From: Mycobacterium nebraskense
GTDB taxonomy: Bacteria; Actinomycetota; Actinomycetes; Mycobacteriales; Mycobacteriaceae
Direction of reading: 5' to 3'
DNA: 64,000 nucleotides
NCBI RefSeq assembly: GCF_002102255.1
Contig: NZ_LQPH01000086.1
Span: 1-64,000 of the forward strand
Part shown: piece by piece, positions 8,397-16,671 of the stretch
Position numbering within the stretch: the first letter of the stretch is position 1
How the letters are laid out: every line of letters starts with the position of its first letter
Notes under the pieces: generated by a model
The model's database searches: none
Told to the model about the DNA's origin: nothing
Seen by the model: the letters and a program-made list of their open reading frames with translations, nothing else
Program-made: the position numbers and the translations under genes

Positions 8397-9227
8397 CTAG
8401 CCTCGCCGCACGTCCATGCCGGCGTCCACCTTGAGCATGCTTCCGGTGAACGAACGGCCCGCGTCGCTGATCAAAAAGAGGATCGTGTTGCTGACGTCGC
8501 GTGGCTCGATCAGCGGCAAGTCCGGCAGCGCGGTCTGGACTGCATTGACCATGCGGGGGTTGTCCTCGATCACTTTGAACAGTGCCGGGTTGTCAGTGAT
8601 CATCGGGGTCGCGCAATTCGTCGGCGCCACCGCATTGACGCGAATACGGTCGGGGGCAAGCATGGCTGCGTACGCGCGGACCAGGCCGACGACGGCGACC
8701 TTGGACATCAGGTAGGCGTCGCTGCCGCCGCGGCCGTCGGTGAGATCCAGTAGGGCGATCATCGAACTCGTCGCGATCAGATTGCCGCCCTCGCCACGTT
8801 CCTTCATGTGGGGGATCGCTACTTGGAAGGCGTTCCACACCCCGATGAGCATGATGTCGAGCCCTAGCCTCAGCGCCTCTGAGGCGTCGCGCTCATCGGC
8901 GTTGGTGAGCACGACCCCGGCATTGGCGAGCACCGTGTCGACGTGGCCGAACTCGGTGACACCCGCGTCGAACGCTGCCTGCAGGGCAGGCTTGTCGCGG
9001 ACGTCCGCCTTACGGAAAAGCATTTCCTGCCCAGTCTTTTCGACCAGGCGCGCTGTCTCCTCAAGGTCCTCGTAGGTGCCCAGCTTGTAGGGCACGACGT
9101 CAAGGTCTTCACAGATGTCGACTCCGACGATGTTCGCACCCTGCTCGGCGCACATGACCGCGTGCGAGCGGCCCTGCCCACGGGCGGCGCCGGTGATGAA
9201 GACGACCCGGCCGTCGAGTGAACCCAT
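8397..9227 (-). CDS. Mycofactocin-coupled SDR family oxidoreductase
   Basis: This 276-residue SDR has the TGAARGQGRSHA nucleotide motif and the long insertion after the second strand (DICEDLDVVPYKLGTYEDL) that mark the mycofactocin-coupled SDR family (TIGR03971). Such enzymes are thought to hold NAD(H) tightly and pass electrons to the peptide-derived cofactor mycofactocin. The catalytic pair is intact (AYLMSK). ATG 9227 has GGAGG upstream. It is first in the operon with SDR 7587 and P450 6414, and is divergent from the hydratase at 9398. Likely role: oxidation of an alcohol to an aldehyde or ketone. Confidence 0.88.
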   Translation of the reverse strand: MGSLDGRVVFITGAARGQGRSHAVMCAEQGANIVGVDICEDLDVVPYKLGTYEDLEETARLVEKTGQEMLFRKADVRDKPALQAAFDAGVTEFGHVDTVLANAGVVLTNADERDASEALRLGLDIMLIGVWNAFQVAIPHMKERGEGGNLIATSSMIALLDLTDGRGGSDAYLMSKVAVVGLVRAYAAMLAPDRIRVNAVAPTNCATPMITDNPALFKVIEDNPRMVNAVQTALPDLPLIEPRDVSNTILFLISDAGRSFTGSMLKVDAGMDVRRG

Positions 9228-9397
9228 TCGTTTGCCTCCAGTAGCTCGCTAGTGGCCGCGCTCTGCGGGATGGAGCGGGCGCGGCGTAGTGACGTGCGCC
9301 ACGTGGACGATGCTACGCCCCGAGGTTGGAATCATACAACTATTTCGCTACTTTGGGGGTCAGGCGAACGATCAATCTGTCTCGAAGGGAATCCCAC

Positions 9398-10225
9398 ATG
9401 TCTGAAGGCCTCAATGGTGGTCCCCGTCCTCCCGATGGTGACTGGTTGGGGAGCCCCTACCTGAGGTTCGAACGCGAAGGTGCATTCGCGATCTGCACTT
9501 TGGACCGTCCGCAGGCACGCAATGCGATGACGCCCGCCATGTATTTCGGGATCCGATACGCGGTCAGCCGCGTCAACGCCGATCCCGATCTCGCCGGCCT
9601 GCTCATCACCGGAACCGGCGACGTCTTCGCGCCGGGTGGAGATTTGGGACAGGCCGCCGAGGACAATTGGATGGACTTCGCCTCCACCATGGGAATGGAC
9701 GTCACGCCTTTCGACGTCTTGCGACAGTCTCCGAAACCGGTCGTGTCCGCAGTCAATGGGCTGTGCCAAGGTGGCGGCCTGCAGATCGCCATGTGCAGTG
9801 ACATCGCGGTGGTCAGCGAGCGGGCCACCTTCCGCGTGCCCGAGTTGTTTCGTGGCATCGCCGACACCTACTACAGCCAGGTGTTGGCACGCTTGATCGG
9901 CCCGGTCCGCACGAAGGACCTGATGTTCACCGGCCGCACGCTTTCCGCAGAGGAGGCCGTCGACTGGGGCATGGTGGCCAGGATGGTTCCCCACGACGAC
10001 CTGCTGGACGTGGCCAAGGAGCTTCTCGCGCAATGCTGCCGGACCGCACCCGGGGCGCGGGGCGTGATCAAAGCGAGCCTGGACAACTACCTCGGGTTGT
10101 ACGACCGGATCGGCATGACGACCAGTCTGTTCGGTCCCGAGGCGACCGAAGGCTTTCGGGCGTTCAAGCAGAAGGACTCGCCGGACTGGGTGCACCCGGA
10201 ACTCCGGGTCCAGGGCCGGTTGTAG
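9398..10225 (+). CDS. Enoyl-CoA hydratase/isomerase (crotonase family)
   Basis: This is a 275-residue crotonase-fold enzyme. The first oxyanion loop is FAPGGDLG, the second is NGLCQGGGLQIAM, and a conserved acidic residue is seen in RVPELFRGIAD. It probably hydrates an enoyl-CoA or isomerises a double bond during beta-oxidation. I chose ATG 9398 because GAAGGGA lies just upstream; the reading frame extends to 9326 without a good site. It is transcribed alone, divergent from the mycofactocin SDR operon, and ends before a strong hairpin at 10233. The divergent region contains CATACAACTAT, loosely like the CTATAAC sites elsewhere. Confidence 0.86.
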   Translation: MSEGLNGGPRPPDGDWLGSPYLRFEREGAFAICTLDRPQARNAMTPAMYFGIRYAVSRVNADPDLAGLLITGTGDVFAPGGDLGQAAEDNWMDFASTMGMDVTPFDVLRQSPKPVVSAVNGLCQGGGLQIAMCSDIAVVSERATFRVPELFRGIADTYYSQVLARLIGPVRTKDLMFTGRTLSAEEAVDWGMVARMVPHDDLLDVAKELLAQCCRTAPGARGVIKASLDNYLGLYDRIGMTTSLFGPEATEGFRAFKQKDSPDWVHPELRVQGRL

Positions 10226-10232
10226 CCCGCCG

Positions 10233-10261
10233 CTGCGGGCCGACGCGAGGTCGGCCCGCAG
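10233..10261. terminator. Bidirectional hairpin terminator
   Basis: CTGCGGGCCGAC and GTCGGCCCGCAG form a perfect 12-bp stem around a 5-nt loop, between two convergent genes (hydratase ending 10225 and SDR ending 10272). No long U tract follows on either strand, as is common for mycobacterial terminators. Termination in both directions is the simplest role. Confidence 0.7.
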
Positions 10262-10271
10262 TCCGCGTCGG

Positions 10272-11051
10272 CTACTTCGGAGTGAAGCGCTGCGCGCCGT
10301 CTAGGCGCATCACCTCGCCGTTGACGTAGCCGTTGGACAGCAGAAACGTTGCTGCGTCGGCATACTCGGCAGGAGTGCCTAGTCGCTTGGGGAACGGGAT
10401 GTTGGCGGCGAACTTTGCGATCGCCTCTTCGCCGACCGACTCCATGATCGGCGTCTTCATCGTTCCAGGTGCGATGGTGTTGACTCGGATACCCACCGAA
10501 CTGAGGTCGCGAGCGGCAGCGATGGTCAACCCGATCACGCCGGCTTTCGCTGCGGCATAAGCGGTCTGGCCTATCTGGCCCTCATAGCCGGCAACCGAGG
10601 CCGTCATGACGATGGCACCGCGTTCGCCGTCCTCACGAGGTTCGGCGGCGGCTACCGCAGCCGCTACCAGCCGTGTCAGGTTGTAGGTGCCATTGAGATA
10701 CAGGTTGATCGTCTTAGTGAATGCGGCCATGTCGGCGGGACTGCCGTCGCGCTGCACGATCCGTTGGGCCACCCCGAAGCCGCCGTGCGCAACGACCGCG
10801 TAGCGCAACCGACCGAGCTGGTTGGCCTGCTCGATGGCGCCCTGCACACTGTCGTCACTGGTTACATCGGTACTGACAAACAGTGCCCCGCTGCCCAGTT
10901 CGTCGGCCAGAGCCTTACCCTTGTCGGCGGCGAGATCGGCGATCACCACGCCGAGTCCGTCGGCATGGAGCCGACGGACCGTCGCCTCGCCCAGGCCACC
11001 CGCGCCGCCGCTGACAATCGCCGACGCTCCGTCGAATTTCGCTACAGTCAC
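10272..11051 (-). CDS. SDR, 3-hydroxyacyl-CoA dehydrogenase-like
   Basis: This 259-residue SDR has GGAGGLG for NAD(P) binding, TASVAGYEGQIGQTAYAAAK as the Ser/Tyr/Lys active site, and NTIAPGTMKTPIM after it. The sequence style (GERGAIVMTASVAGYEG, EVMRLDGAQRF) resembles type II 3-hydroxyacyl-CoA dehydrogenases (HSD17B10-like), which oxidise 3-hydroxyacyl-CoA to 3-ketoacyl-CoA. GTG 11051 with AAGGAG upstream is preferred over TTG 11054. It is the last gene of the 14179-10272 operon, 12 nt after an ACAD, and fits the hydroxyacyl step of the same cycle. Confidence 0.85.
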   Translation of the reverse strand: MTVAKFDGASAIVSGGAGGLGEATVRRLHADGLGVVIADLAADKGKALADELGSGALFVSTDVTSDDSVQGAIEQANQLGRLRYAVVAHGGFGVAQRIVQRDGSPADMAAFTKTINLYLNGTYNLTRLVAAAVAAAEPREDGERGAIVMTASVAGYEGQIGQTAYAAAKAGVIGLTIAAARDLSSVGIRVNTIAPGTMKTPIMESVGEEAIAKFAANIPFPKRLGTPAEYADAATFLLSNGYVNGEVMRLDGAQRFTPK

Positions 11052-11063
11052 CAATTCTCCTTA

Positions 11064-12158
11064 TTAACCATTGTTTTCCACTTCAGGCGGATCGCCCGTC
11101 ACCAAGCTCCACGGATCCTCCGCGGCCAGCACCAGCCGGCCGAGTCGTCGTGCGTAGTTCGCGGTCGTGCCGTAATCCGCGGTCCAGCTCTGAGCGCGCA
11201 GGGTGAACAGCCACAGCGGGTGCTCACTGGTGACGCCGATCGCGCCGTGCAACTGATGGGCGACGCTGGTGACCGGGCCGACGGCGCGGCCGACTGCGAC
11301 CTTCGCGACGGTGACGGCATAGTCGGTGTGGGGGGAGTTGAAGCCGTGCTCGGCCGCGGCTGCGACGGCTAATTCCGCAGCGGCACGGGCGGTTTCGATC
11401 TCTCCGGCCATGCCGGCCAGTGATTGCTGCACGGATTGGAAGGCGCTGAGCGGACGACCGAACTGGACGCGCTGCCGGGTGTGCTGCACCGACAGCGCTG
11501 CGGCGGCGTCCAGCACCCCGATGGTCTGCACACAGCGTGACCATGCGCCGCGCCGAGTCAGCTCGGCGCCGAGTGCCGGGTCGACGTCATGCAACTGGTC
11601 GGCCGGCACGTCGAACACGAGCGAATCGCGGGGCTCGCCTGCCAGGTTGTGGCCTTCCTGTAGATCACCAGAGGCCACGTCGATGACGCCGACCCGCAGG
11701 CCGGCGGGCGTGGTGACGGCCAGCAGGGCGGCGGCGCACGCTCGAGCCCATGGCACGCCGGTCGCGGTGCCGGTGACCCTGGCGCCGTCGGTTTCGGCAT
11801 CGGCGACGGCAACGGTCAGCGGACAGTTGGGGAGCTCGATCCCGGCCTGCTGGCCCAGCCATCCGGCAAGCACGTCGGTTTCGGCCAACGGCACCGCGCC
11901 GGCGTGGCGGGCCACGCCGTAAAGCGCAATGGCCAACTCGTGCGGGCCGGCTCCCATGTCGGGCGTGCTCGTCAGCCTGGCCAGCCCGGTGTCCTCGAGG
12001 TTGCCCCACAGATCGGCGTCGAATTGGTCGGGGATGCCGCGGTGGCCCAGCCCGGCGTCGTAGGAGCGCTGCCCGAGGTCGTCGACGAGCTGACGCAGCT
12101 GCGTGTCGTCATTTTGAGAGCCGGTCACGGCGAATACCCCGCCAGCCAGCGCGCTCAT
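11064..12158 (-). CDS. Acyl-CoA dehydrogenase, beta-type subunit
   Basis: This 364-residue ACAD-fold protein keeps the FAD-contact segment RVQFGRPLSAFQ and a degenerate QLHGAIGVTSEH near the C-terminus, but its N-terminal half is weakly conserved and lacks the usual TEPxxGSD substrate/FAD loop. This matches the non-catalytic partner of heterotetrameric ACADs of steroid and lipid catabolism (ChsE4/ChsE5-like pairs). Its start overlaps the stop of the alpha-type ACAD at 12155 by 4 nt (ATGA), supporting a 1:1 complex. It sits between that gene and the hydroxyacyl-CoA dehydrogenase-like SDR. Confidence 0.83.
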   Translation of the reverse strand: MSALAGGVFAVTGSQNDDTQLRQLVDDLGQRSYDAGLGHRGIPDQFDADLWGNLEDTGLARLTSTPDMGAGPHELAIALYGVARHAGAVPLAETDVLAGWLGQQAGIELPNCPLTVAVADAETDGARVTGTATGVPWARACAAALLAVTTPAGLRVGVIDVASGDLQEGHNLAGEPRDSLVFDVPADQLHDVDPALGAELTRRGAWSRCVQTIGVLDAAAALSVQHTRQRVQFGRPLSAFQSVQQSLAGMAGEIETARAAAELAVAAAAEHGFNSPHTDYAVTVAKVAVGRAVGPVTSVAHQLHGAIGVTSEHPLWLFTLRAQSWTADYGTTANYARRLGRLVLAAEDPWSLVTGDPPEVENNG

Positions 12159-13306
12159 CGCAGCCCCATTCCGCGGGCGATCACGCCGCGCAGCACCTCA
12201 TTGGTACCGCCGCGCAGGGTGAACATGGGCTTGTGCAGCCACGCGGTGCTCAGCATCGTCTCCAGCTCGGAATTCGGCGGTACCGCCTCGAGCAGATCGG
12301 CGATCAATCCCACGGATTCGGCTTCGAAGCGGGTGCCGAGGTCCTTCACCAGCGCCGCCTGATTCGCCGCATCGCCGCCGTCGGTGAGCGTGCGGGCCAC
12401 CGACAACGACAGCTGCCGCAGCGAGATCAACCGTGCCATCAGGTCGCCGATGTCGGCGGCGGTGCGGCCATCGGGCACCGGTCCACGACCGAGTGCGCGG
12501 ATGGCGGCGAACAGTAGGGGGCCGGTGGACAGGATCCGCTCGGGCCCGCTGCGTTCGAACGACAACTCGGAGGTGACCTGGTGCCAGCCGTTGCCGACCT
12601 CGCCGAGCACATCGGCATCGGATACGAAGACCTGATCGAACAGCACCTCGTTGAAGTGATGTGCGCCCGACATCAAGATGATGGGCTCGATGCGGACGCC
12701 CTCGGCATCGCACGGCACCAGGAATTGGCTGAAGCCGGCGTGGCGGTGTTCTGAATCCGGCGGGCTGGTGCGGGCTAGCACGACGACCTGGTGCGCATGG
12801 TGGGCCCCGCTGGTCCACACCTTGCTGCCGGAGAGTAACCAGCCGCCGTCGGCGCGGACAGCCTTGGTTTGCACAGCAGCAAGGTCGGACCCGGCGCCGT
12901 GCTCGCTCATGCCGATTGACGAAAAAAGCTGTCCTGCAACAATTTTGGGCAACAAATGTTCGCGCTGCTCCTCATTGCCGTAGGTCAGCAGGGCCGGTGC
13001 GACCTGACGGTCGGCCGTCCAGTGCGCGGCCACGGGCGCACCCGCCGCGATCAGCTCCTCGGTCACCACGTAGCGGTGCAGGTGCCCCAGCCCGTGGCCG
13101 CCGTAACGCTGCGGGATGGTCAGGCCGGTGAATCCGGCGGCGCCAAGCCGCGCTGAGAACTCCTCGTCCCACCCGGCCAGCCATGAATCGACGCCGGGCT
13201 GCCAGCCGAATTCAGCGCGGTCGGACTCCAAGAAGTCGCGCACGGCGTGCCGCAGCTTGACCAACTCGGGCTCACGGGCGCTCAACGCGTCGAACGAATT
13301 CACCAC
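12155..13306 (-). CDS. Acyl-CoA dehydrogenase, alpha-type subunit
   Basis: This 383-residue ACAD has the MSEHGAGSDLAA loop, the GSKVWTSGA strand and the C-terminal FTLRGGTNEVLRG signature. The conserved ELSFERSG on helix G carries the Glu-Arg pair that serves as the catalytic base position in long-chain and ChsE4-type dehydrogenases. It likely introduces an alpha-beta double bond in an acyl-CoA, passing electrons to ETF. The start is GTG 13306. It follows the HSDL2-like SDR by 9 nt and is translationally coupled to the beta-type subunit. Confidence 0.87.
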   Translation of the reverse strand: MVNSFDALSAREPELVKLRHAVRDFLESDRAEFGWQPGVDSWLAGWDEEFSARLGAAGFTGLTIPQRYGGHGLGHLHRYVVTEELIAAGAPVAAHWTADRQVAPALLTYGNEEQREHLLPKIVAGQLFSSIGMSEHGAGSDLAAVQTKAVRADGGWLLSGSKVWTSGAHHAHQVVVLARTSPPDSEHRHAGFSQFLVPCDAEGVRIEPIILMSGAHHFNEVLFDQVFVSDADVLGEVGNGWHQVTSELSFERSGPERILSTGPLLFAAIRALGRGPVPDGRTAADIGDLMARLISLRQLSLSVARTLTDGGDAANQAALVKDLGTRFEAESVGLIADLLEAVPPNSELETMLSTAWLHKPMFTLRGGTNEVLRGVIARGMGLR

Positions 13307-13315
13307 TGCCGCTTC

Positions 13316-14179
13316 CTAAACCGTAGGCACCGGGGCCGACGGGAGGTAAAAGTTGGGGGTCAGGTCATCCTCGTTGGCGGCCAGTAGGTACTCCGACAGG
13401 TCGGCGCGGCCCTCCTCGCGAAGGATCTCCTCGTCGGTGTAGAAGTGGCCGTTGCACGCCGCGGCGGGACGGGTGACCAGCGCGTGCACCGCCTCGGCCA
13501 TGATCTGTGGGCTACGGGCCTGCGCACGCACCGTTTCCTCGCCCATTGCGACCATCATTCCCGTACTGGCGATCGTGGTGGCCGGCCACAGTGAATTCAC
13601 CGCGATCGGCACCGAGGCGAACTCCTCGGCCCATCCCAAGGTAAGCAGGCTCTCGGCGTACTTGCCCACGGTGTGCGCGACATGGGCACCAACCCACCGG
13701 GGGTCCATGTTCAGCGGGGGAGAGACATTGACCACGTGCGCGTTGCCCGACCGGCGCAAGTACGGAAGTGCGGCCTGCACAACCGCGAACGGCCCTTCGA
13801 CATTGACCTCCAGCAGCCGGCGCAGACTTTTGGGCGGTAGCTGCGCGGTCGGTCGTAGATCCAGGGCTCCGGCGTTGTTGACGACGACGTCGATGCCACC
13901 GAACGCGTCGGCTACCGCCTCGACTGCCGCTGCGACCGCTGCCGCATCGCGCACATCGCAGGTCAGCGGCAGCGCCCGCCCGCCGGCACGTTGCACGGCG
14001 TCCGCGGTCTCGGCAAGGGTGCCCGCGATCTTGGGATTCGGCGTCTGAGTCTTAGCCAACAGGGCCACAGCAGCGCCATCGGCGGCGGCTCGCACGGCGA
14101 CGGCGGCTCCGATGCCGCGGCTCGCGCCGGTGACCACGACCACGCGGTGCTTCAAGGTGCGAGAATCGGGACTACCCAC
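13316..14179 (-). CDS. HSDL2-like SDR with catalytic Tyr replaced by His
   Basis: This 287-residue protein matches hydroxysteroid dehydrogenase-like 2 (HSDL2) proteins over its length: TGASRGIG, LLAKTQTPNPKIAGT, CDVRD, NVSPPLNMDPRWVG and AVNSLWPAT are all recognisable. In HSDL2 the active site is Y-x3-K; here the segment is HTVGKYAES, so His stands where Tyr is expected and Lys is kept. HSDL2 proteins are linked to lipid metabolism but have no settled substrate. GTG 14179 with GGAAGG upstream was chosen; a longer frame would run through the shared promoter. It is the first gene of a four-gene operon and lies 44 nt from the 14223 site. Confidence 0.82.
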   Translation of the reverse strand: MGSPDSRTLKHRVVVVTGASRGIGAAVAVRAAADGAAVALLAKTQTPNPKIAGTLAETADAVQRAGGRALPLTCDVRDAAAVAAAVEAVADAFGGIDVVVNNAGALDLRPTAQLPPKSLRRLLEVNVEGPFAVVQAALPYLRRSGNAHVVNVSPPLNMDPRWVGAHVAHTVGKYAESLLTLGWAEEFASVPIAVNSLWPATTIASTGMMVAMGEETVRAQARSPQIMAEAVHALVTRPAAACNGHFYTDEEILREEGRADLSEYLLAANEDDLTPNFYLPSAPVPTV

Positions 14180-14222
14180 GGTTTGTTGGCCTTCCGCCGT
14201 CGCTGCGGTGATTCGAGGAATG

Positions 14223-14245
14223 CTATAACTATATAGCTCATTAGT
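14223..14245. promoter_or_regulatory. Shared 23-bp promoter element, copy 1
   Basis: The element reads CTATAACTATATA followed by GCTCATTAGT. It sits in the 102-bp gap between divergent operons starting at 14179 (-) and 14282 (+). A second copy at 35567-35589 differs at only two positions and also lies between divergent catabolic operons. CTATA/TATAG and ACTA/TAGT form small internal inverted repeats. It is either a common operator, an overlapping pair of -10 regions, or both. Confidence 0.6.
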
Positions 14246-14281
14246 GGGAGGGATGAACCCGCCTGACCGAAGCGAGGCCCC

Positions 14282-15502
14282 ATGACTCAGGTTCTGTCGA
14301 TCGGCACCTATCTGCCGCCATGGACGGTGCGCGACCGGCGGGTCAAGGGGCCCGACGAGGACGCGCTGACGATGGCCGTCGCCGCCGGCCGCGCCGCCGA
14401 TCCCGACGCCACGGCGCAACGCGTGGTGCTGGTGTCACGTGACTTTCCGCTGCTGGAGGGCGGCAACGGTGCGGTGCTGTTGGCCGCGTTGTCGCTGCCG
14501 GCCGACACAGCTGTGACTGAGGTGCTCGGCGGTGCACCCGCGGTGCTGGACCAAATCGGCAACGCCGGCGAAAGGACCCTCGTGATCGCCGCCGACGACA
14601 ACGATCTCGCGGCGGGGGCGGGCGCGGTGCTCACGGGCGACGGCGGCGCCAGCGTGACCCCGCTGGCACGCCAGACCCGCAGTCTGCCGCTGACGGCCCG
14701 TGGTGCCGACGGTGCCCGCCACTCCTACGTCGACCCCCGGCTGCAACGTGAGGTCGGGGTGCGTTCCACACTCGCCCGATTGGGCCTGGCCCCAAATTCG
14801 GCGGTGGCAGCGGTCGCAGGCGTGCCGGTCGCGCAGGTCGGGGGTGACTTCGACACATCGCACGCCGTCGGCATCCCCACCGTCTCCGCCACGGCGATCA
14901 TTCTGCTGTTGGCCGATGCGATCGAGGCTGGCGCACAAGGCTTGTTGATCGCCGTCGAGCAATCCAGTGTCAGCGCGGCCGATCTCGCGCAGGGGGGTAC
15001 CACGCCCCGGATCGCCCGCGACGAGTTTCCGGCGCGGGAGCTACCCAAGACGCGCGTTGCCGACGGCGTCGGCATTCCGATTTCGATGCCCGCGTATGCG
15101 CGCGCTTTCGAGCCGAAGATCCGTTGGGAGGCGGCGGTTTTCGAAGAGAGCCCCGGCATCGATACCGCGCCGCAGTTTCCACCGCGGCTGCGAGTCGACA
15201 ATGCCGGACGGTTGGCCACCGAGTACCGGCTCGAGTCGCTGCCGCGAACCGGCACCGTCTACACCCACACCACGGTGCGGATTCCGGTGCCCGACTTGCC
15301 CAGCCCGTACTCCCTGGCCGTCGTTCAACTCGACGACAGCCCGGTGCGGGTGCTGCTGAAAGTCACCGGTGTGCCCGCGGGCGAGGCGACGATCGGACAG
15401 CCGGGGTCGGTGGTGCTGCGCAGGATCGCCACTCGCACCGGCATTCCCGATTACGGCTACGCCTTCTGGCCCGGACGGACGCTGGAAGGAGCGGTTGCAT
15501 GA
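14282..15502 (+). CDS. HMG-CoA synthase/thiolase-like domain fused to DUF35 OB-fold, cysteine-free
   Basis: This 406-residue protein starts like HMG-CoA synthase (VLSIGTYLPPWTV), continues as a degenerate thiolase-like domain to about residue 255 (GERTLVIAADDNDLAAGAGA; GVPVAQVGGDFDTSHAVG), then a DUF35-type OB-fold (FPPRLRVDNAGRLATEYRLE; GTVYTHTTVRIPVP). I see no cysteine anywhere, so the thiolase nucleophile and the DUF35 zinc-ribbon cysteines are both absent. It overlaps the next gene, an apparently active thiolase, by ATGA. A structural or substrate-shuttling partner of that thiolase is likely, by analogy with thiolase/DUF35/HMGCS and Ltp2/ChsH2 complexes. Confidence 0.78.
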   Translation: MTQVLSIGTYLPPWTVRDRRVKGPDEDALTMAVAAGRAADPDATAQRVVLVSRDFPLLEGGNGAVLLAALSLPADTAVTEVLGGAPAVLDQIGNAGERTLVIAADDNDLAAGAGAVLTGDGGASVTPLARQTRSLPLTARGADGARHSYVDPRLQREVGVRSTLARLGLAPNSAVAAVAGVPVAQVGGDFDTSHAVGIPTVSATAIILLLADAIEAGAQGLLIAVEQSSVSAADLAQGGTTPRIARDEFPARELPKTRVADGVGIPISMPAYARAFEPKIRWEAAVFEESPGIDTAPQFPPRLRVDNAGRLATEYRLESLPRTGTVYTHTTVRIPVPDLPSPYSLAVVQLDDSPVRVLLKVTGVPAGEATIGQPGSVVLRRIATRTGIPDYGYAFWPGRTLEGAVA

Positions 15503-16659
15503 GAAAAGTCGCCATCGTCGGCGCGGGGATGACGCCCTTCGCCGAACACTTCGAACTGGGTATCAAGGACCTGGTGCCAATGGCTTACGCCGAAGCGGTC
15601 GCCAACGTTGACAAGGGCATTCAGAAGTCTGAGCTCGAAGCCGCGTGGTTCGGGGAGTTAGCGACCACCGACGGGTTCCCATCCGGCATTTTGGCCGACA
15701 CCCTCGATCTGACCGAGATCCCGGTAACCCGCGTCGAAAATGCCTGCGCCACCGGCAATGACGCGATCCGGAACGGCACGCTGGCCATTGCCTCCGGCCT
15801 CTACGATGTGGTGCTCGTCGTCGGGGCCGACAAGGTCCGCGAGACCTCCTCGAACACCACGTTCTGGGACTGGGCGGCGATGACCCGCGACAACGCGTGG
15901 GACTACCCGCTGGGGCTGGTTGCGCCCGCCAACTTCGCGCTGCACGTGATGCGATATCTGCACGAGTCTCCGGCGACGAAGGAGCACATGGCGATGGTGG
16001 CGGTGAAGAACCATTTCCACGCGGTGAACAACCCGAAAGCTCAACTGCGCTATGAGATCACCGTCGAGCAGGCGCTGGCCGCGCCGATCGTGGTCGAACC
16101 CTTCGGGCTCTACGACTGCACCCCCCAGAGCGACGGCGCGGCCGCGGTGATCTTGGCTGCCGAGGACGTCGTCGACCGCTACACCGACCGTCCCGTCTGG
16201 GTTCGCGGCGTGGGGCTGGGTATGGACCGGGTGATGCACCAGCACAAGACGGACATGACGACGTTTCCGCCGACGGTGCGTGCCGCCAAGGCCGCGATGG
16301 CGATGGCCGGGGTGACGCCGCGCGACATCGACGTCGCCGAGGTGCATGACTGCTTCACCGGCGTCGAGCTGATCAGCTACGAAGATCTGGGGTTCGCACA
16401 CCGTTTCGAGGCCTACAAATTGGTGGAAGGCTGCGAACACTATGTGGGCGGGTCGATTCCGATCAACCCGAGCGGCGGGTTGAAGGCGAAAGGGCACCCG
16501 CCGGGAGCTACCGGCGTGGCGCAGTGCTACGAACTGTTCAACCAGCTTCGCGGTGAAGCCGAGAATCAAGTCGACGGTGCGCGAATCGCGTTGGCCCACA
16601 ACATCGGCGGGCCGACCGCGGTCTCCGCGGTCACTGTCCTTTCCAACGAGAAGAACTGA
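15499..16659 (+). CDS. Thiolase, SCP-x/lipid-transfer type
   Basis: This 386-residue thiolase of the SCP-x branch starts MRKVAIVGAGMTPF. It keeps the nucleophile in ENACATGND, the VHDCFTGVE His motif, NPSGGLKAKGHPPGATG with the second His, and a final HNIGG loop. It should cleave a 3-ketoacyl-CoA with CoA. The start at 15499 overlaps the preceding stop by 4 nt. A reading frame reaching back to 15124 only overlaps the upstream gene. Together with the DUF35-like fusion and the hydratase at 16672 it forms a three-gene operon divergent from an ACAD/SDR operon, giving all beta-oxidation steps around one promoter. Confidence 0.88.
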   Translation: MRKVAIVGAGMTPFAEHFELGIKDLVPMAYAEAVANVDKGIQKSELEAAWFGELATTDGFPSGILADTLDLTEIPVTRVENACATGNDAIRNGTLAIASGLYDVVLVVGADKVRETSSNTTFWDWAAMTRDNAWDYPLGLVAPANFALHVMRYLHESPATKEHMAMVAVKNHFHAVNNPKAQLRYEITVEQALAAPIVVEPFGLYDCTPQSDGAAAVILAAEDVVDRYTDRPVWVRGVGLGMDRVMHQHKTDMTTFPPTVRAAKAAMAMAGVTPRDIDVAEVHDCFTGVELISYEDLGFAHRFEAYKLVEGCEHYVGGSIPINPSGGLKAKGHPPGATGVAQCYELFNQLRGEAENQVDGARIALAHNIGGPTAVSAVTVLSNEKN

Positions 16660-16671
16660 CGGGACCATCAC

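Noticed and set aside
13316-14419. Longer version of the HSDL2-like SDR starting at 14419
   Set aside because: It would run through the 14223 element and the start of the divergent gene at 14282; homology begins just after 14179.
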